From assembly GCA_027922465.2 (NCBI GenBank), contig BQMF02000048.1, positions 1,116,001 to 1,180,000 on the forward strand: a stretch of 64,000 nucleotides of DNA, read 5' to 3'. This document shows positions 44,601 to 52,266 of this stretch, in pieces. The position numbers and the translations under genes are program-made. Position 1 is the stretch's first letter, and the number at the start of each line of letters is the position of its first letter. The notes under the pieces were generated by a model that saw only the letters and a program-made list of their open reading frames with translations, was not told where the DNA came from and did not search any database. The stretch comes from Turritopsis dohrnii (taxonomy: Eukaryota; Cnidaria; Hydrozoa; Anthoathecata; Oceaniidae).

Positions 44601-47295
44601 AATTTGAATGTAAAAGGTAACACTACTCTTTAATTCTTTGTTTTAAGATATTTTTATGTAATATCTGACTTTCGTCCTGTGTATTTAGGCCTTTAAGCGC
44701 ATAACGAGACTTTTAGACACCAGTGATAAAGTACCGTAAATATCCGATTAAGCGCCCAGCATTTATTAAGCGCCCCCATCTAATAAGCGCCCAGGCAATT
44801 TCCATAAAGTTCAATAAGCGCCCAGTATTTATGAAGCGCCCCCTCTTGAATAAGCGCCCACCTTGTAAAAGAGGGCGGTTAATCGAAAACTGCCTTGAGA
44901 AACTGGGTGCTTATTTGAAATTTTTACTTTCTTATATCGGTAAATAAATAAAATACGTAGTTTATATGTTGTATAATTTTTTTCCCTATGTTTCAACTCT
45001 AGTTGGAAACTGTTCTTTGGTCTTCAACAATTGTTCATCAGGGAGTCTTACTGTTCGATTACATTTTGTGCGGTCCAACTTCCCATTTTTCGTTTCCCAA
45101 TGACTGTAACGTAGATGTAATTTCTTGTATTTGCGTTCAAAATCTGATGAAGTAGTTTTGAAATGAGAAAGATGATGTTGATCTTGTTTAAATTAAAACT
45201 AAAAAATCTAGTAAGACCCTAGTAAAACTAAGAAAACAGTAGTAAGACGAAACCTCACTTTGTTAATGTTTTTTTCAGTTTTATTTTTCAGGAAAAATTA
45301 TAAAAATCAAAATTATTGTTGTCTTTATCTAGTGCAAAATTCGAAAAATTTTATTAACGCCCAGCATTTATTAAGCGCCCCCCTTGATTAAGCGCCCATG
45401 CAAAAAAACCAAAAATTTAATAAGCGCCCAGGGCGCTTGTTCGGATATTTACGGTATTTAAAATACTTGAAGTTTCTCCTCCTTCTAACAGAAACACATC
45501 CTCAATTCTTCATAACAGAACTCCAAGTTATAAAGAATTTTGTGCAATGTTTATGTGAGCTTGTTTACAAAAGTCCTACTTTGGGCCAAATTTGGGGCAA
45601 ATTTCGAAACATCTTCCATTAAAAATTTGTGCTACGTACAATTGGTAGATGCTGGCTGAAAATTTTCCGATTTGACCGAAACTAAATTCGGAAAGGTTTT
45701 CATTTTCCCTCTGTTTCAAGTTTCGCCTATTTAAAATCAAGATGTTGTAATATTGTAGGAACTAGTTCTGCAATCTAGTGGGTCTTCAAACCATGTGTAC
45801 TTCAGGTCGTTATTGTCCTGTACCCAGTGGGCAAATTTGTTGAAAAATCACTGGGATGGAGTGCATTTCTGTAGAAATATACCCGCTATTTCTATGAAAA
45901 TGCTCTTCATCGCAGTGACATTTTGACGATTTTACCCACTGGGGCACTCATCTCTTCATCTTAACAATTGGTCCGAAAGTCGCTTTAATGACGACAGCTC
46001 CGCAACCATTCGTTCATAATGCAGTGTCTTGCTTGCTGTACGCTCTCTCCCAAATAAAAGCCCTGGGTGGAACAAACGGAGAAAGCGTATTTTTAGATAT
46101 AGGCCTGGAAGATTAAGAGTTCATTTACATCTTGTTTGAAAAACACATTGATAATTCTAGCATAAATATATTAACTCCCTTGCTCACTCGATCATTAAAT
46201 GTTCGTTTGAAGAAGAAATATCAACATGTTTATGGCGAGATGATCAGACTTTGGAAAAATCATCTCACGATGATCCGAAAACGAATGAAGTAACAGCTCT
46301 ATTTCGCAAGATGTTTTTTTATGAGTTGTGATTGGAACGAATGCATTATGTCATCGAAATGAAGTTATTTATAATTATCAACCCCACAGAATTTTCCCAA
46401 ATTTCAGGTGTGACACTGAATGGTGGTCGAGTTTCATATCTACCCTCGTTTTCATGCAATGCGCTGTTCAACTAATTGCATTGCTTTGTAACTTGTAATA
46501 GTCTAATATTTCAATTCCATTCCAATAGCAGCAATTTGAACACTTAAAGCGAGGTTATACATGGTAACTCAGCCACAGTACAGCGTTTAAACTGACCTTC
46601 GAGAAGTCTATTAACTGTAGTCTTGAGAAATAGAAGGGAATTCACAAAATGATCAAAAATGATCGTGTATCATATCTCTTACAGGTAATGCTGTCTCGCT
46701 CGATGATGAAAACGTTCTTGAAGCCATCGAATCTTCGTTTCTGCAGTTTCAGCAGTTTTTGGACATGCTCAAGGGGATGGGGTAAGTTCGTTGGTTCGTT
46801 CGTACGAATAAAGCTTTAGATTGGTTTGTTCGTACGAATAAAGCTTTGGATTGGTTTGTTCGTACGAATAAAGCTTTGGATTGGTTTGTTCGTACGAATA
46901 AAGCTTTGGATTGGTTTGTTCGTACGAATAAAGCTTTCGATTGGTTCGTTCCAACGAATAAAGCTTTCGATTGGTTCGTTCCAACGAATAAAGCTTTCGA
47001 TTGGTTCGTTCCAACGAATAAAGCTTTCGATTGGTTCGTTCCAACGAATAAAGCTTTCGATTGGTTCGTTCAAAAATTCTTGTTTTGCCTTAAACCCAAC
47101 TCACATAATATTATTAACTATGGAAAGGCAATCTTTCAAACTATTTATTACAAATGAATGACGTTTTCTAAATATATTCCTAAACGAGCTTACTAATTGT
47201 TCTATAGTCTTGGTGATCTTTACGAAAAGATGGTTACGTCTGTGGAACCGGAAGAAAGAGGTCCGGTGAAAGCCACTCAACCATTTACCAGCTGA
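20678..47295 (+). CDS. CEP78: CEP78: centrosomal leucine-rich-repeat and coiled-coil protein (14 exons, about 615 aa)
   Basis: Centriole/ciliary base protein. Exons: 20678-20918, 23946-24021, 24248-24344, 24418-24490, 27041-27144, 39150-39321, 39395-39508, 42108-42172, 42567-42632, 42947-43059, 43910-44411, 44577-44616, 46685-46781, 47208-47295. Phases agree and the total is 616 codons. Matches to remembered human CEP78, in order: LCILQNQAPLPNL (LCALQNSVPLPAV), DFNSDKVRINEWEPIFGSLK, VLKDCL, TSLKYLSLEQCLIGD, LLAINFFGCRLTW, SLRYRNPDLDKMRGLQRVTL (SLRYRRPDLD..LRRITL), AIDLQDCGISTDGA, LVVLDLRRN, PWRTAQRTKRNR (PWRTAERAKRHR), then a charged coiled coil and LDDENVLEAIESSF..LKGMGLG. So an N-terminal leucine-rich repeat array is followed by a linker, coiled coil and short tail. 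Exon 9 has a weak donor (AGC/GTCACG) and is the least certain. ATG 20678 is chosen because it is the first ATG of the conserved frame. Human CEP78 is somewhat longer; the tail here is short. Introns are loaded with elements listed separately. Confidence 0.9.
21340..22897 (-). mobile_element. 5'-truncated jockey/CR1-type LINE in CEP78 intron 1
   Basis: Reverse transcriptase reading frame (-), from about 22,897 to a stop at 21,621, with no obvious disruption over about 420 codons. Visible motifs in order: PQNYRPISVLPVLSKILEK, GFRKQRSTKMA, VIYLDLSKAFDTI (first catalytic Asp), CGVPQGSILGPLLF, IKYADDTVLVY (catalytic YADD), LLLNLKKGKTEVMLF and VYLGNILDSNL. Upstream endonuclease and ORF1 are absent, as expected for 5' truncation during insertion. 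The 3' side extends through A/T-rich sequence to an (AAAT)-like tail near 21,335-21,360. It is antisense to CEP78. The exact clade within the jockey/CR1/Rex group is not certain. Confidence 0.85.
25186..26522. mobile_element. Non-autonomous DNA transposon, 1337 bp, with 6-bp target duplication
   Basis: Terminal inverted repeats CAGACCTCCCAGAG (left) and CTCTGGGAGGTCTG (right) are perfect over 14 bases. They are flanked by the direct duplication TAGATT on both sides. The subterminal zones carry many GTCCTAAA motifs (about 25,200-25,300 and 26,390-26,485). There is no transposase frame. It lies in CEP78 intron 4. Confidence 0.85.
28637..29140. repeat. Tandem satellite with unit of about 120-128 bp, about 4 copies
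   Basis: Each unit contains GCCAAATTTGGACCAAATT (or a close variant), a CTTCAATTTTCATGAA-like core, GCACAATTGAAAGGTGCTGA and GATTTGAC(C/T)AAAATTGG. Copies diverge by roughly 15-25% by eye. Related single pieces occur near 30,640-30,670 and 45,580-45,690. The stretch 28,380-28,630 just before it is itself a diverged twofold repeat. It is located in CEP78 intron 5. Confidence 0.8.
31956..35434. mobile_element. piggyBac-superfamily DNA transposon (3,479 bp) at TTAA
   Basis: Perfect 13-bp terminal inverted repeats CCCATTAGGTACC / GGTACCTAATGGG are bounded by TTAA at 31,952-31,955 and 35,435-35,438, the signature target site of piggyBac. Both subterminal regions hold 16-bp hairpin motifs of the form GTTGCCnnnnGGCAAC. 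The internal transposase gene is on the minus strand and is broken. The element sits inside a GPCR coding region within CEP78 intron 5. Confidence 0.95.
32545..34700 (-). pseudogene. piggyBac transposase, frameshifted
   Basis: DDE-type cut-and-paste transposase of the piggyBac family. Read from about 34,700 down: an acidic N-terminal region, then HVRLFELF, a frame change at a T-run near 33,855, TLRAFIGILILSGYNQLPSY, a second frame change near 33,620, IHFSDN, and the first catalytic Asp in SVNVDESMIPYFEKFGQR. The second Asp is in VFIDNYFNSIPLMK. After a third frame change near 32,910 come the third acidic site in GTDQMDQ and RNRKWYWPIFVY. The stop is at 32,545. At least three frame breaks make it inactive as read. 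The catalytic residues themselves are still present. Confidence 0.88.
36891..37079 (+). CDS. Short acidic ORF of unknown function
   Basis: 62 aa, with DEESVLSSQNEDEPSDENEE near the start and ending in FEKFESTFFI. Two ATGs (36,891 is not an ATG-proximal optimum; the first clear ATG codons are 36,897 and nearby). Its Asp/Glu/Ser-rich composition resembles the frames at 725-883 and 43,351-43,614, which lie in inverted-repeat elements. The sequence before it includes GACGTCATTGGCAACACATT and a TATATATA stretch, so it could be the 5' end of an element gene. No domain; real status unknown. Confidence 0.25.
   Translation: MKMSAFNDEESVLSSQNEDEPSDENEELCNGNIDEFFEVFNGLYYFEESVIGFEKFESTFFI
37815..37945. 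mobile_element. Short TACCTTA-family element
   Basis: Begins CTACCTTACGTCGGGGAGAA, contains GCAAAATTTTACTAATACTT and ends in AATTTCGTCACTTTTTCCC. It is inverse to 14,522-14,627. Non-coding, in CEP78 intron 5. Confidence 0.6.
38150..38830. mobile_element. Foldback (long inverted-repeat) element in CEP78 intron 5
   Basis: The left arm (about 38,150-38,355) and right arm (about 38,630-38,830) are imperfect inverses. For example, AAAAACGTAGCTCCATT on the left pairs with AATGGAGCTACGTTTTT on the right. Within the left arm is a separate perfect 19-bp hairpin (38,235-38,276; arm TATCAAGCATGATACCTTT, loop CCAA). Non-coding. Confidence 0.65.
39958..42075. mobile_element. 2.1 kb palindromic element with inverted tandem arrays, CEP78 intron 7
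   Basis: Ends GTTTAACCATGG and CCATGGTTTAAC. The arms share GAAGCCCATTAGTGCCATAT and CCGTTTGAGTTTTCAATTCT in opposite orientation. Each arm then carries a tandem array of 46-bp units (about 40,741-41,095 and, inverted, 41,600-42,000) containing the palindrome ACTTACGGTAAGT and TCTAGAGAACGCAGTTATTC. The spacer (41,105-41,600) has a short CCCTAA run. The right end is about 30 bases upstream of the exon 8 acceptor. No coding capacity. Confidence 0.8.
39969..40677. mobile_element. Nested 709-bp inverted-repeat element
   Basis: Its 29-bp terminal repeats are perfect; the left one begins GAGGTATAAAACAGAAGGAG and the right one is the exact reverse complement. It is flanked by a 4-bp direct duplication CATG (39,965-39,968 and 40,678-40,681). 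The uninterrupted sequence is preserved in the opposite arm of the host palindrome, so this insertion came after the palindrome formed. No transposase. Confidence 0.85.
43131..43877. mobile_element. GTCGGGGAAA-rich TACCTTA element filling CEP78 intron 10
   Basis: Terminal repeats TACCTTATCGGGGAAAAAAA and the inverse TTTTTTTCCCCGATAAGGTA enclose subterminal arrays of TTTTCCCCGAC / GTCGGGGAAAA. It spans almost the entire intron (43,060-43,909). An acidic frame (43,351-43,614) lies inside. Confidence 0.75.
43351..43614 (+). CDS. Acidic repeat-bearing frame inside the intron 10 element
   Basis: An open stretch of 87 codons without an ATG at its start (it opens at TTG). It contains a 10-11 residue repeat of the type KMDVSEDIIDVCESNMDASD and ends TVIVLD. 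Like the frame at 725-883, it lies near the right end of a TACCTTA-family element and finishes in a short hydrophobic C-terminus. It is possibly the degenerate end of a transposase or a spliced terminal exon. Not a confirmed gene. Confidence 0.25.
   Translation: MIISSRVYLSIFDWNYDGQAKEGESNEVESVNEDDTDFSVTIKGNKIDVSENKMDVSEDIIDVCESNMDASDENNDDQTSKTVIVLD
44732..45456. mobile_element. TACCGTAAATATCCG inverted-repeat element, CEP78 intron 12
   Basis: Left end TACCGTAAATATCCGATTAA followed by several AAGCGCCC units. Right end GGGCGCTTGTTCGGATATTT then ACGGTA. TA at each extremity is consistent with a TA target. Both ends have tandem AATAAGCGCCC motifs. An open frame on the minus strand lies in the middle. 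Confidence 0.8.
44986..45192 (-). CDS. Unrecognised 68-codon frame inside the TACCGTAAATATCCG element
   Basis: Read on the minus strand it contains SDFERKYKKLHLRYSHWE and NGKLDRTKCNRTVRLPDEQL, ends PTRVET and stops with TAG. There is no ATG start, so it could be the last exon of a transposase-like gene or a captured fragment. Its basic, Tyr/His/Lys-rich composition is not that of random AT-rich sequence. No family recognised. Confidence 0.3.
   Translation of the reverse strand, partial: FKQDQHHLSHFKTTSSDFERKYKKLHLRYSHWETKNGKLDRTKCNRTVRLPDEQLLKTKEQFPTRVET
45823..45943. mobile_element. CCCAGTGGG-type MITE, copy 3 (best preserved)
   Basis: Left end CCCAGTGGGCAAATTTGTTG, right end GACGATTTTACCCACTGGG. 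The middle has ATCACTGGGATGGAGTGCAT and GCTCTTCATCGCAGTGACA. 121 bp, non-coding, in CEP78 intron 12. Confidence 0.8.
46789..47073. repeat. 30-bp minisatellite, about 9.5 copies, in CEP78 intron 13
   Basis: Two unit types succeed each other. Units 1-5 carry TTTGTTCGTACGAATAAAGC and the later ones TTCGTTCCAACGAATAAAGC, each followed by TTTGGA or TTTCGA. It starts about seven bases after the exon 13 donor. A 30-bp unit is open in several frames on both strands, which explains long open frames there that I do not accept as genes. Confidence 0.95.
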
Positions 47296-47617
47296 CGTGG
47301 TAGAACGTTCATGGGAATTTAGTTATGAGTGAAATTTCTTATTGATGACCGAATTGTTACAAAATGTATATAGAATGGATCTGTTTTGAAATCAAGCTGC
47401 TTAGTCCATTGCAACCAATCTACTTTTAGAAGAAAACTTTTTTTTTTTACAATTTGCGTAAAATTTCTCCCGTGATTCATTGACATGACTACTCAACTGT
47501 CGTATCCCAACGATATATGGAAAAAAAAATTTTTCCCGTCACGTTGCCGTCCTTGTTCTTATATGCTTTCGAAAACAAGAATTGATTCATTTTGTAATTA
47601 GCCTCTTCCGTCAGAAT

Positions 47618-47709
47618 ATCTGTTAAAAAATCTCTGTGAAGGAGTGAACTTTTTGAAATCTGCACACTTTTTCAATAAAAATGCTCTTCATCGCAGTGAC
47701 TTTTGACTT
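47618..47709. mobile_element. CCCAGTGGG-type MITE, copy 4 (decayed)
   Basis: Keeps TCTCTGTGAAGGAGTGAACT and AAAAATGCTCTTCATCGCAG; the terminal repeats are degraded. Confidence 0.5.
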
Positions 47710-48153
47710 CCATGTTTTTGTTTCTATCAGGAATTTCGACGAATTCCTTTAAGTATGTTTGAACTGTCTATATTGTTTCGCCTTCTTACGTAACATACCA
47801 ATTCACATGCACATTTTGAGATTTGGTAAAGATTTCAAGAAGTTCACCACACTTTCGGAGTATGTTAGCTGACAGGATTCAAACATTACATGATCACGAT
47901 GAAAACACTTATAAAAGTATTTGAACAAATGAGGCCTTACCCTCACTAACCCAGACCCCTTTCAGTTCAAGTTTACACCTTAAAGTCTATTGCTTGAATC
48001 CTCAACTTACTGTGCGTAAAACAGAAAAGAAACAATGGTTATGATTACGTAATGCTGATAACTATTGTTTGAATGAGGTCATCGTCTTAAACAACGTTTA
48101 CGTGTGTTTCCATTGCACACCCAAATATCATCGTTTTTCCAGAATGTTCTATT

Positions 48154-48440
48154 TGAAGGTACGTTAAGGGAAGAAATTTTGGCGGATCGGCTCATCCGAC
48201 GCAATTTGGCGGAATTTATTTTGGCGGATCGCGAAAAGAATAAATTTTTCGGGAATTTATTTTGGCGGTTAAAGAAAACTTTTGTATTTATTTAGCAGAA
48301 ATGTTCTATTTGAAGGTACATTTAAGGGAAGAAATTTTGCGACGCAATTTGGCGGATCGCGAAAAAAATAAATTTGGCTGGAGAATTTATTTATTTTGGC
48401 GGTTAAAGAAAATAATCAATTTTCAAGTAAGTGGTTCGAT
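48154..48440. repeat. TTGGCGGA array, left copy
   Basis: A twofold repeat of about 150 bp: GTACGTTAAGGGAAGAAATT then TTGGCGGATC, and AATTTATTTTGGCGG repeated. A related but separate array lies at 52,990-53,180 on the other side of the LINE. Confidence 0.65.
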
Positions 48441-48890
48441 AGAATAAAGAGACAAAACATTTAAATGAGAAGAACACAAACATTACAGGTTTTTATTACA
48501 CAGTAATTTACAAATAAAGTTCATCATCTATAATAAAATCGAAGGTGTTTCGTTCAAGGTCAATGTTACCCATCTTCCCACTCTGATTTTTCGTCGTAGC
48601 CGAAAATCATCTAAACCATCTGATCCTGACAAGAACGGAATAGGAATTAAAGACATCAGAACCTTTTTCTCACCGGTTCAGAGAGAGCCAGTAAAAAAGA
48701 CAAGGGTTAGAATAGACCGGCAATGGTTAGTACTGATTGATACAAAATGAAACAATGATGTGCAATGCTGAAATTGCAGATTGTGGTGAGAAACAGCAGT
48801 TAAAATTATTTCTTCATTCAAACAGAATACATTAACTAAATATAAAAAACAAAATTATTAAATATTTCGACAATAGTATAAAAATTTCGG

Positions 48891-51800
48891 TTATCGATTA
48901 TAGACCAGTTTTTCAAAAATGTTTATTTCATCAGTTCTTATTTTGGATTTCACTGGCGTTCGTGTACCACGAATACAGGTGATTGCCGACTTTGTCAAAG
49001 CAAAAGAGATCTTTGTTCTAAGCCAGTTTATCGTTAGATTGTAGCTTTCATTTTTCTTCTCGGAAAGTAGCATCGCCAGTGCTCGAATGAAATGTTGTGC
49101 TTCAGTTCCCATTCCACCGTTTGTTGTAAATATAAGTGGAGTAAACGACCCTCGTTCTACTTGTAAGATGCGGGCGTTGTAACAGCGTTTCTTTTCACGT
49201 TCGTTCATCGCAAAAGCGTTCTTCAAGCTTGTTTTGTGGTACCTCTGAGCGTATGGGTTAAACACCTTTATGTCGAAAAATGCTCGTTGGCCACGCGTCC
49301 AAAATCCTGCTGCACTTATATCTGCTCTTGCTCCGTCTGAGGTAATCGTGCCTCTTGGGAGCTGTTCTCCAGATAGCGGTTCGAGTGCTGGTTCGATCAC
49401 TACGTCCTTCTTTACGTCTTCAATGACCGTCGCTAATGTGTCCCTCAATTCATTGTGTCTTTGATACACGAAACCTCCTTTTGGGCACGAGAGTGCGTGA
49501 TCAATGGAGTAAGTTTTACCACATGCGCAAGTCGTTGGTAAATGCTTCATGCTCCATCTATATCTCATCGCCAATGCATCAAAGAATGCCCTTTTTGAGA
49601 GATTGAAGTTCTCAGCTTCGAGTGGGAGGGCAGTTAGCCAATTTGAGGCTCCCTTCATCTGTGCCAGGTCATTCGCCTTTCGATCGATGTCTGACATCTT
49701 GTCTCGTAGATTTTCAAGTGCTGTTTCCCGAACGAGATTTCGTCGTTTCCTGACTTCGAATTTCGCGTCAAGATTAGGTCTTGGAATCTCTTTTATCTGT
49801 TCGATAATGTGCTCGGTTAGGTCGGCACTCATCGTTCTTGAGTTCTCATATTCTTCAATTGCTAATTCCCTTACAATAGGTATTCCCAGACCTCCGAGGC
49901 GTACCGGCAGAGCTAGGAGTCTCCTTTCATCTTCGCTACATACATGACCCTCTGTAATGGCTGGAATTAACTGATTATCAATAACATCATCTACGGGCTT
50001 AAGGTATTCTTGAATATCTTTGATGGTGCGAAGGTAGTAAGAAAATTTGCTTACGTATCCGCCTGTGAAAGCAGAATAAACGGCATGTGGTTCACTTTTG
50101 GCGATAGAGCTAAGAATCTTTATTTCCTCGGTCCATTTTGTAGCTAGCTTCTCGGCATATGCTTTCTCAAATTCTTTTGTTCCTACTGTGCCTCCAAGGT
50201 ATTTATGGCCATCCGACTTGATGACGATACCCGTGTCTTTGAAGATTTCTTTTGCATATGTTGAGTAATTTTCTTTAACGACGAGGATCGATTTTGAAGC
50301 TTTCGGAAAATATCCTAAAAGGGGTCCAATTTCATTTATTCTGTCCCACCAGATCTTGAGGTCGTTCAATTTCCCTCCGCCAACTATATCATCTGCATAA
50401 GCTGCATTTTTAACGCTCTTGGTTCCGGTGTGTTCCATTAGATCGTCTAACAGGGGAGTGAGGCCTATTGCATAAGATGGCATGGCAAGCGGATCTCCTT
50501 GAGTTGTGCCTTCCTCAGATAAGATTTCTTTTCCACCAAGTATAAAGAGTCTTGATGGTTGACTATAACAGTTATAAACATATTTCGCCATTGCCGGACA
50601 AAGAACTTTTATATTTGAGATCAAAGACTTTCGATTGATGCTGTTAAATGCATTGGTTGCATCAACAAGAATGACGGCATCTGTCTTTTCTTCATTAAAG
50701 ATCGAGTTGATTGCATGAACTGCAGCTTCACAACCTGCCTTCTGCCCTGCACACACTTGCAATGATCCAGCACTTTTCAGAATGTCTTGCTTGATGTTAT
50801 TGATCAGAGCTTTCCCAAAGATTCTCCTAAGGACTTCTCCAACACCAATTGGACGAACCCCCGGATTTTTGTTCAGCGGAATCAGCCGACACGCAAGATA
50901 TGCCTCCATGTTTCTGTTCTTTTGGTTGATCTCTTCCGTACACATTATCCTCAACATTCTCGCAAGTTCGTTCCTCAGATCACCGCTTGTTGTGCCATAA
51001 TATTTTGATGCGAGAATCCTTCTCCATCCATCTGCGTCGAGACCTGAAGGACCAGCAGAGCCTTTAGTCTTGATAGCTGCGTTCATAATTGATTGCCCAT
51101 CGATGGCCTCGAAAACAACAGGGTCAATCTCCTCGGGTTTTGTTTTCAACAAAATTCGTTCATCTGCTGATTGCTCAACTGGATGCAGATCTTTCAGTCT
51201 CTTTATCACTTCGTCATCAAGATTAAGCACACCATTTGAAAGACCTTCTTCGATTGTTCTCAAAGCTGCTTTTATATTTCCCTTTAGCATGTGTTTTGTA
51301 AAAACTTTAGAAACTTCTTCTGGTTTCTTTAACGGTACGTTGTCTTTGATTCGTTTTTGAATTTCGCGTGCTTCACTCATCAATTTTTCGAAATCCCCTT
51401 CGTTCCAAAGCAAGAGTCTCCGCCTTAGCGCTTCAGAATTTTCTTTTGCTTTCGCTCGATGGTGCGTCTTTTGAAGGAGAAGAGATGGCATGCACATTAT
51501 CATTTTAAGAGAGATTTCTGAACGTCCATCGGATTTATCGTTCCAGTATGTCACCAACTTTGTCATTTCTATAACAAAATCCTTACCGGCTCTTCCTGAT
51601 GGAAGGAGAAAAACGTTCCTTCGGAAAAAGACTATTTCCTCATAACAAGAGTTTATGATTTGCTGCAGATCTTCTTGGCAGTGGTTTCCCCATATAGCTT
51701 TTGGGCGAATATTAGGTCTTTCAGCATAACTCGGGTCTATTTCTACTGGTGCAAACGATCTACTTTTAATAGAACACGGCGAAAGGTGCTCTGCCTGGTA

Positions 51801-52154
51801 TTCCGACGTCATAGCTTCTACGGTTGATGTCAATGCAATAGCTTCTACTTCAGATCTTTTAGAAACACATTTCCTCATATGGTTTGTTCGCCCACCCTTT
51901 GTTGTAAACGATCTATCGCACGAACCACAATTATAGATTTCGGGTTGACTTTGAGATGGCGGTAGGATTTTCTCCATTCTATTCATTTCATCATCTCGAA
52001 TTTTCAAAGGGTCCAGTTGAAAGAACGACTTTCCATGGACAACTGTTGTAACAGCAGGGAAAACCTCCTTACGTTTTCTCTTCTTTTCCATTATTCTGTT
52101 CTCATCCTTAGTATCATCTTGGTCATCTTTGTTTGATCCTGTTGCTGCTGACAT
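48891..52154 (-). CDS. Non-LTR retrotransposon polyprotein with restriction-like endonuclease (1087 aa)
   Basis: Single intact ORF for target-primed retrotransposition. Near residues 75-96 is one Cys2/His-type finger (CGSCDRSFTTKGGRTNHMRK). The reverse transcriptase core has VILVDATNAFNSINRKS (first Asp), EGTTQGDPLAMPSYAIGL and NAAYADDIVGGG (catalytic YADD), then a thumb with LPVRLGGLGIP. The C-terminal part has a CCHC knuckle (CACG..DHALSC), RHNELRD, then GARADIS and RAFFDIKVFNP, the pattern of a PD-(D/E)xK nuclease, and finally CIRGTRTP. One N-terminal finger plus C-terminal endonuclease is the plan of the R2/NeSL/Hero-like group; I cannot name the clade or target site. No stops or frameshifts, so it may be a recent insertion. 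The start ATG lies at the end of a structured leader. Confidence 0.88.
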   Translation of the reverse strand: MSAATGSNKDDQDDTKDENRIMEKKRKRKEVFPAVTTVVHGKSFFQLDPLKIRDDEMNRMEKILPPSQSQPEIYNCGSCDRSFTTKGGRTNHMRKCVSKRSEVEAIALTSTVEAMTSEYQAEHLSPCSIKSRSFAPVEIDPSYAERPNIRPKAIWGNHCQEDLQQIINSCYEEIVFFRRNVFLLPSGRAGKDFVIEMTKLVTYWNDKSDGRSEISLKMIMCMPSLLLQKTHHRAKAKENSEALRRRLLLWNEGDFEKLMSEAREIQKRIKDNVPLKKPEEVSKVFTKHMLKGNIKAALRTIEEGLSNGVLNLDDEVIKRLKDLHPVEQSADERILLKTKPEEIDPVVFEAIDGQSIMNAAIKTKGSAGPSGLDADGWRRILASKYYGTTSGDLRNELARMLRIMCTEEINQKNRNMEAYLACRLIPLNKNPGVRPIGVGEVLRRIFGKALINNIKQDILKSAGSLQVCAGQKAGCEAAVHAINSIFNEEKTDAVILVDATNAFNSINRKSLISNIKVLCPAMAKYVYNCYSQPSRLFILGGKEILSEEGTTQGDPLAMPSYAIGLTPLLDDLMEHTGTKSVKNAAYADDIVGGGKLNDLKIWWDRINEIGPLLGYFPKASKSILVVKENYSTYAKEIFKDTGIVIKSDGHKYLGGTVGTKEFEKAYAEKLATKWTEEIKILSSIAKSEPHAVYSAFTGGYVSKFSYYLRTIKDIQEYLKPVDDVIDNQLIPAITEGHVCSEDERRLLALPVRLGGLGIPIVRELAIEEYENSRTMSADLTEHIIEQIKEIPRPNLDAKFEVRKRRNLVRETALENLRDKMSDIDRKANDLAQMKGASNWLTALPLEAENFNLSKRAFFDALAMRYRWSMKHLPTTCACGKTYSIDHALSCPKGGFVYQRHNELRDTLATVIEDVKKDVVIEPALEPLSGEQLPRGTITSDGARADISAAGFWTRGQRAFFDIKVFNPYAQRYHKTSLKNAFAMNEREKKRCYNARILQVERGSFTPLIFTTNGGMGTEAQHFIRALAMLLSEKKNESYNLTINWLRTKISFALTKSAITCIRGTRTPVKSKIRTDEINIFEKLVYNR

Positions 52155-52266
52155 GTTCCCGTCTATCCTTAGCCAAGGATAATACGGGGAAAGAAAAGAT
52201 TAAGCTTTGACGGGAACACTTCAGGAAGTTGGCGAGTCCCTCGGGGTTGGTTACCCGAGCTTCCCG
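52154..52266 (-). promoter_or_regulatory. Strongly structured 5' leader of the LINE ORF
   Basis: Three stems can be drawn. TGTTCCCGTC pairs with GACGGGAACA (52,154-52,163 with 52,209-52,218, ten perfect pairs), and the A of the ORF's ATG is the terminal base of this stem. Stacked next to it is hairpin TATCCTT/AAGGATA with a four-base loop (52,164-52,181). Upstream, CTCGGG/CCCGAG is enclosed by CAGGAAG/CTTCCCG (one wobble pair). It is probably a translation or RNP-assembly signal of the element. Confidence 0.6.

Larger units (their letters stand above)
47296..48890. other. Interval between CEP78 and the endonuclease-bearing LINE
   Basis: CEP78 3' flank, a decayed CCCAGTGGG-type MITE (about 47,618-47,709), a TTGGCGGA repeat array (48,154-48,440) and the 3' flank of the LINE. 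No gene seen. Confidence 0.5.

Noticed and set aside
46769..47161. Long frames on both strands with ERTNRKLYSL or WFVPTNKAFD repeats
   Set aside because: They are products of a 30-bp intronic minisatellite open in many frames, not repeat proteins.
50782..51008. Plus-strand frames opposite the 1087-aa LINE ORF
   Set aside because: Antisense shadows of a motif-rich coding region.
48891..52154. Insertion of the LINE into rDNA, as in classical R2
   Set aside because: No 28S-like sequence was recognised on either side.
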